From NCBI GenBank assembly GCA_021829055.1, contig JAJZCS010000008.1, positions 1 through 19,414 of the forward strand: a stretch of 19,414 nt of DNA, in the 5' to 3' direction. The DNA is from Pseudomonadota bacterium (GTDB lineage: Bacteria > Pseudomonadota > Alphaproteobacteria > Acetobacterales > Acetobacteraceae). The first letter of the stretch is position 1. Every line of letters starts with the position of its first letter. The notes beneath the pieces were generated by a model. That model did no database searches. It saw nothing but the letters and a program-made list of their open reading frames with translations, and was not told where the DNA came from. The position numbers were made by a program, and so were the translations under genes. Shown piece by piece: positions 16,284 to 19,414 of this stretch.

Positions 16284-17000
16284 TTAGTGCGGCAGCTTTT
16301 CGGGATTGATGAAGCTTACCAACTGGAATAAGCTGAATGGCGGCATCGGCTTAGCCTGCAGCAGCAATTTGTGAGAACTGTCCTCAGTGCGGGGGCTCAA
16401 ACGTTCTAGAGAAAAATCCGGATGCCATCCAAGCGCCCGTGACGCCGGTGCCAGCGCGCGTTCCAGTAGCCCCCTAGGCCCCCGATCCGTAGCAAAGTGA
16501 TTGACAAACAGGATCAATCCGCCCGGCCTGACAACACGACGAAGCTCACGCACCAATGCCTGCGGATCCGGAACAACGGAAGCGACAAACATCGCTACCG
16601 CAATGTCAAACCGAGCGGAATCGAAGCCTGTGTCCTGCGCATCAAGCTCCAGCAACGCCTCAACATGCTCCAAATTCATGCTCCGCACGCGGTTCCGTGC
16701 CCGCTCAAGCATCTCGACTGACAGGTCAATTCCTGTAATCCGCTTATCCGAGGAGTAAAACGGCAATGCCAAACCGGTCCCCACACCAACCTCTAGAACC
16801 GTAGTCCCTTGAGCCGCGTTAACAGCTGCTACGGCTGCAAGCCGTGCCCGGCGAGACACCGCACCAAATACAAGATCATAGATTCCTGCCCAGCGTCGAT
16901 AGGCCGCACGAACCGAATCCGCGTCAAGCGAATGGCGCGCAACTCTAATCTCCATTGCGCCTGCCTGGTCTACGTCAACAGACCCATTGATGTTGCTCAT
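16284..17000 (-). CDS. SAM-dependent methyltransferase, PmtA-like (phospholipid N-methyltransferase)
   Basis: A 238-residue class I methyltransferase. Residues RAAYRRWAGIYDLVF (31-45) resemble the N-terminal signature of Rhodobacter-type phosphatidylethanolamine N-methyltransferase, followed by SAM motif I LEVGVGTGLALP (69-80), D92 in GIDLSVEML, and RPGGLILFVNHF later. The C-terminal region, with ALGWHPDFS and PPFSLFQLVSFI, also fits PmtA. These enzymes methylate phosphatidylethanolamine toward phosphatidylcholine at the membrane. The start at 17000 has GGAG five bases upstream; earlier in-frame codons lack this. A ubiquinone or menaquinone methyltransferase is a less likely alternative. It follows gcrA by 154 bases on the same strand, with a GANTC site (GATTC, 17002-17006) in its leader. 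Confidence 0.8.
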   Translation of the reverse strand: MSNINGSVDVDQAGAMEIRVARHSLDADSVRAAYRRWAGIYDLVFGAVSRRARLAAVAAVNAAQGTTVLEVGVGTGLALPFYSSDKRITGIDLSVEMLERARNRVRSMNLEHVEALLELDAQDTGFDSARFDIAVAMFVASVVPDPQALVRELRRVVRPGGLILFVNHFATDRGPRGLLERALAPASRALGWHPDFSLERLSPRTEDSSHKLLLQAKPMPPFSLFQLVSFINPEKLPH

Positions 17001-17154
17001 GGATTCTCCAGACCACCTAACCGCGCAACGTCGCCGCCACAACCCGCCGCGGACGCACAATCAGCGTCCATCCCTTCTGAGCGCGCTTTGACAGATGTGC
17101 AAGAGGGAAAGCGGTACAGGCACAAAGCTCCGGGCCCGGCACGCGGCCAACACC

Positions 17155-17688
17155 CTACGCTGCATCCTCACGCCGGTCGCGTACTCGGACGTATGCAATC
17201 CCGGCATGCACCGCACAGTAAGGCTTTCCGCTCATAGCTGCTGCGCCACAGAAATGAAATGCCGGTGTACCAGGCTCTCCGATCGGCCAACAGCAAACAG
17301 CGCCCCGCGGCACTGGCCGAGAAGCTGGCGAGACCAGCCCAGGCCGCGTCGCAGCCACGGGTCGACTAGAGTCCACCGTGGACTCCATCGCTCGTGTTAA
17401 CGCTCGATCTAAATTGGCCGAAACAGGACTGCGTGAAGGGGTCGAGATCGCCATTGACAGCGGCGGCAAGGTTGCCCCTTGAACGCGGCGGGGCGCAGGC
17501 ACTCGGCGTTGCACGTTGTGAACGACATCACGCCGAATCGGCGACGGGCGGGCGGGCAAATCAAGCCGGTGTGCCTTGCCAACCACTGAATTTTTTGAAA
17601 TTCCCAGCCGCCGGCCGATTTCGGCCGTCGTCAGCCCTTCCGCCCAAAGCGCCCGCAACCGAACGATAATATCATCAGACCATTCCAT
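17155..17688 (-). CDS. gcrA: Cell-cycle regulator GcrA
   Basis: A 177-residue GcrA. The N-terminal DNA-binding helix-turn-helix begins MEWSDDIIVRLRALWAEGLT and continues with AEIGRRLGISKNSVVGKAHRL (in sequence around residues 22-42). After a proline/arginine-rich linker comes the C-terminal sigma-factor interaction part with CCWPIGEPGTPAFHFCG and KPYCAVHAGIAYV (about 131-170). In Caulobacter GcrA binds sigma70 holoenzyme and activates promoters with CcrM-methylated GANTC sites. The ATG at 17688 has GGGGAG upstream. Its own upstream region holds a DnaA-box match and a GANTC site. Length is typical of the family. Confidence 0.95.
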   Translation of the reverse strand: MEWSDDIIVRLRALWAEGLTTAEIGRRLGISKNSVVGKAHRLDLPARPSPIRRDVVHNVQRRVPAPRRVQGATLPPLSMAISTPSRSPVSANLDRALTRAMESTVDSSRPVAATRPGLVSPASRPVPRGAVCCWPIGEPGTPAFHFCGAAAMSGKPYCAVHAGIAYVRVRDRREDAA

Positions 17689-17711
17689 GGGTTGTCTCCC
17701 CGTTTTCTTGC

Positions 17712-17739
17712 ACTATATAGAGTATACAAACAGCAGCAA
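17712..17739 (-). promoter_or_regulatory. Candidate gcrA promoter
   Basis: On the minus strand TTGCTG (17739-17734), a 16-base spacer, then TATAGT (17717-17712), about 25 bases before the start codon. An alternative pair is TTGAGC (17747-17742) with TATACT (17726-17721), spaced 15. Overlapping palindromes AGCAATTGCT (17735-17744) and CAATATATTG (17745-17754) cover the -35 region and could be operator sites. Confidence 0.45.
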
Positions 17740-17771
17740 TTGCTCAATATATTGTGGCACGGTTCAGATAA

Positions 17772-17776
17772 GAATC
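17772..17776. promoter_or_regulatory. GANTC (CcrM methylation) site upstream of gcrA
   Basis: GAATC fits GANTC, the CcrM target that GcrA reads. It lies about 85 bases upstream of the gcrA start and two bases from a DnaA-box match. A five-base site can occur by chance. Confidence 0.4.
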
Positions 17777-17777
17777 T

Positions 17778-17786
17778 TGTGGAAAA
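17778..17786 (-). promoter_or_regulatory. dnaA box: DnaA-box match upstream of gcrA
   Basis: TTTTCCACA on the minus strand fits the consensus TTWTNCACA exactly. DnaA activates gcrA in Caulobacter, which makes the position meaningful. It is a single site, so chance cannot be excluded. Confidence 0.5.
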
Positions 17787-17816
17787 CGTCAGCCGGCGAT
17801 TGATGGGTATCTGCTG

Positions 17817-17842
17817 AAGTGGGGCTTTCGTGCCCCGAACTT
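17817..17842 (-). terminator. Hairpin between the SH3-domain gene and gcrA
   Basis: GGGGC (17821-17825) and GCCCC (17832-17836) form a stem with a 6-base loop, extended by AAGT/ACTT across a two-base bulge. It lies just after the SH3-domain gene on the minus strand, but no T tract follows, so termination is uncertain. Confidence 0.35.
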
Positions 17843-17862
17843 CGCCCCCCTAGGCCACCCAA

Positions 17863-18387
17863 TTACTTGATGGCCTCGCCTTTGAATGCCCCCCAAAAAT
17901 CTTGGCGCTTAAGCCAACCGTTATGATGTGCAACGTGCACCCTGCACCAGTCCAGCCGATTCGAGCAGGAACGGATAATGCCGATGACGCCTTTTTCAAG
18001 ATACGCGACCGGCGCGGCGGTTGATTTTGGTGCAGCACGCAAAACGTGCCGTTGTCTGGTAACGATAAAACTGCGGAGCGAATGCAACAACACCTCATCC
18101 ACCCACCCCGTCGTACCATCAGGCGTCAAAACGTGGCGCCATACGTTGAATTCGCCGATTACCTCCACTGGCAAATCGTAACGATGGTAGTCCCATAAAA
18201 TAGGGTACTGAAAACCTGGCCCTGCACGAAGAAAAACGTCGTTTGAAGCAAGACTTTCGAAGCGAGGAATCGGCCAGCCGGTCGATTGACCCTTAGCTGG
18301 TCCTGGACCTGGCCCCACTGCAGGCGCGTGCCATGCGCAGAGCAGGAGCAAGCAGAAAATTAGCCCTGGCATTCTCCTAAGGGACAT
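17863..18387 (-). CDS. Exported protein with two bacterial SH3-like domains
   Basis: A 174-residue protein with an N-terminal signal sequence (MSLRRMPGLIFCLLLLCAWH) and two SH3b-like repeats, about 42-100 (NDVFLRAGPGFQYPILW, TTGWVDEVLL) and 105-165 (RHVLRAAPKSTAAPVAYLEKG, NGWLKRQDFWG). The set resembles the COG3807-type proteins of alphaproteobacteria, presumed to sit in the periplasm and bind cell-wall or protein ligands. The start is uncertain: the ATG at 18387 gives a full signal peptide but has no clear ribosome binding site, the ATG at 18372 has AGGAG too close, and a TTG at 18426 is weaker still. It overlaps the end of the upstream gene by 11 bases, so it is probably co-expressed. Confidence 0.8.
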   Translation of the reverse strand: MSLRRMPGLIFCLLLLCAWHAPAVGPGPGPAKGQSTGWPIPRFESLASNDVFLRAGPGFQYPILWDYHRYDLPVEVIGEFNVWRHVLTPDGTTGWVDEVLLHSLRSFIVTRQRHVLRAAPKSTAAPVAYLEKGVIGIIRSCSNRLDWCRVHVAHHNGWLKRQDFWGAFKGEAIK

Positions 18388-19147
18388 GGCTGCAAGCGGT
18401 GCAGTTTGGATCACGCGGAATGGCAATATGCCGAAAGCGGACGCCTAGCGCGTCCCATATCAAGAGATCTCCTGCTAACGACGTACCAATGTGAAGTATT
18501 TCCTTTAGCGCCTCTGTTGCCTGAAGACATCCCATTACACCGGTTACCGAGCCCAGTATCCCTGCCTCCGAGCAACTGGGTACCGAGCCTTGCGTGGGCG
18601 CCTCTGGATAGAGGCACCGGTAACATGGGTATTCAGCGCGTTCGTGCGGCTTGAATGTTGAAATTTGTCCTTCAAACCGCAAGACCGCGGCTGAAATTAG
18701 TATCTTGCGGTGTCTCACACAGGCATCGGCAACCAGAAAACGCGTCTCAAAATTGTCCGTCCCGTCAAGAATTAGATCGTAATGTCCGATCAGGTCGTCC
18801 ACATTGCCGGGCCCAACCTTCAAGAGATGTTGATCAACCGTTACCAGATCGTTGATAGCACACATCGCCTCAGCTGCAGATGCCACTTTGCTTTGCCCGA
18901 CCCGAGCCGTCGCATGCGCTATCTGCCGCTGTAAATTTGACAGCTCAAGAACATCGTGATCGACTAGGCCAATTCGTCCAACACCCGCCGCCGCAAGATA
19001 AAGTGCAGCCGGAGATCCAAGGCCACCGGCACCAATAATCAACACTGAGGAAGCGCGGAGCTGCGCTTGCCCCAAGCCGCCGACCTCCCGCAACAAAATA
19101 TGGCGTGAATAGCGGAGGATCTCCGCCTCTGAAAATTCCAGGCTCAT
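18377..19147 (-). CDS. MoeB/ThiF/HesA family adenylyltransferase
   Basis: A 256-residue E1-like enzyme that adenylates the C-terminus of a ubiquitin-fold sulfur carrier (MoaD or ThiS). Visible are LRYSRHILLREVGGLGQ, the ATP loop GAGGLGSP (39-46), LSNLQRQIAH (69-78), DGTDN (128-132), the zinc cysteines C175/C178 and C249/C252, and C192 in SCSEAGILG. It lacks a rhodanese domain. It could serve molybdopterin or thiamine synthesis; the sequence alone does not decide, so no symbol is given. The ATG at 19147 is directly preceded by AGGA, a poorly spaced site. It heads a pair with the SH3-domain gene. Confidence 0.93.
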   Translation of the reverse strand: MSLEFSEAEILRYSRHILLREVGGLGQAQLRASSVLIIGAGGLGSPAALYLAAAGVGRIGLVDHDVLELSNLQRQIAHATARVGQSKVASAAEAMCAINDLVTVDQHLLKVGPGNVDDLIGHYDLILDGTDNFETRFLVADACVRHRKILISAAVLRFEGQISTFKPHERAEYPCYRCLYPEAPTQGSVPSCSEAGILGSVTGVMGCLQATEALKEILHIGTSLAGDLLIWDALGVRFRHIAIPRDPNCTACSHVP

Positions 19148-19414
19148 TCCTGTCGCATTGCACTGCAGGCAATTTCAATCAAGCCCAACTGACAAACAGC
19201 GCGCCCATTTTTAGGATCCGTTTGGTTCCATCACATTTTCATGCCTGCGACATCCTTCATCCGCAACATGAAGCCTCATCATTGCAAACACCGACCGTAA
19301 TCCCCGTGCTCTCTTTGGAAGAGCTGAACAACTCTGTCTCCCTCGCAAAGAGGCTAAGCCGTTACCATCGCGTAGAACATTGGTGTCTGGCACCGTGGCC
19401 AGCAATGCTCGTCT
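19148..19414. other. Unassigned right end
   Basis: No recognised gene. A minus-strand frame ending at 19211 is open to the window edge and reads LLATVPDTNVLRDGNGL near the edge; it could be the end of a gene lying outside or chance. No terminator or RNA gene was seen. Confidence 0.35.

Noticed and set aside
1..19414. tRNA genes, insertion sequences, CRISPR arrays
   Set aside because: No T-loop/cloverleaf signature, transposase-like protein, terminal inverted repeats or regularly spaced repeats were seen by eye; a covariance-model search would be decisive for RNA genes.

Overview
The window looks like a piece of an alphaproteobacterial chromosome, most likely Rhodospirillales/Acetobacteraceae-like. 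The evidence is a GcrA cell-cycle regulator, the three-gene PntAa/PntAb/PntB transhydrogenase, an aa3-type cox operon with the small CoxF-like gene, a Rhodobacter-type PmtA-like methyltransferase and an M32 carboxypeptidase. GC content is moderate. No mobile element, CRISPR array, rRNA or tRNA was recognised. Almost every gene is on the minus strand; only the ClpP-like gene is on the plus strand.

Layout from left to right. (1) 1-1655, minus: mreC, mreD, then what appears to be an internally deleted PBP2 gene running off the left edge. No mreB lies upstream of mreC, only about 600 bases of apparently non-coding DNA. (2) 2254-3189, minus: a ferritin-like di-iron protein, flanked by about 650 bases of non-coding DNA. 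(3) 3828-6863, minus: pntAa-pntAb-pntB with a clear intrinsic terminator. (4) 7101-7748, plus: a ClpP-like peptidase, convergent with (5). (5) 15575 down to 7745, minus: a long tight gene string coxB-coxA-ctaB-coxF-like-ctaE-surf1-M32 carboxypeptidase-lysR. (6) 15576-16283: non-coding. (7) 19147 down to 16284, minus: a MoeB/ThiF/HesA-type adenylyltransferase, an SH3-domain exported protein, gcrA and a PmtA-like methyltransferase.

How the genes fit together: the cox string encodes the two catalytic subunits of cytochrome c oxidase, subunit III, protoheme farnesyltransferase and SURF1. The copper chaperone gene ctaG, expected between coxF and ctaE, is absent; only a 19-codon frame coupled on both sides fills the gap. 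The transhydrogenase uses the proton gradient that the oxidase helps to build to make NADPH. MreC/MreD and PBP2 normally form the cell-elongation machinery, but here PBP2 appears broken. GcrA acts with CcrM methylation at GANTC sites, and its upstream region carries both a DnaA-box match and a GANTC site.

The most notable signals are: apparent in-frame loss of the PBP2 core; the missing ctaG with a coupled mini-frame; paired Asp-to-Asn (CoxA) and Glu-to-Gln (CoxB) changes at the Mg/Mn site of the oxidase; a ClpP-like protein with Asn at the catalytic Asp position; and the DnaA-box/GANTC arrangement upstream of gcrA. I did not identify a convincing wholly new multi-gene system. The gene losses and long non-coding gaps would fit a lineage undergoing gene loss, but this is inference.
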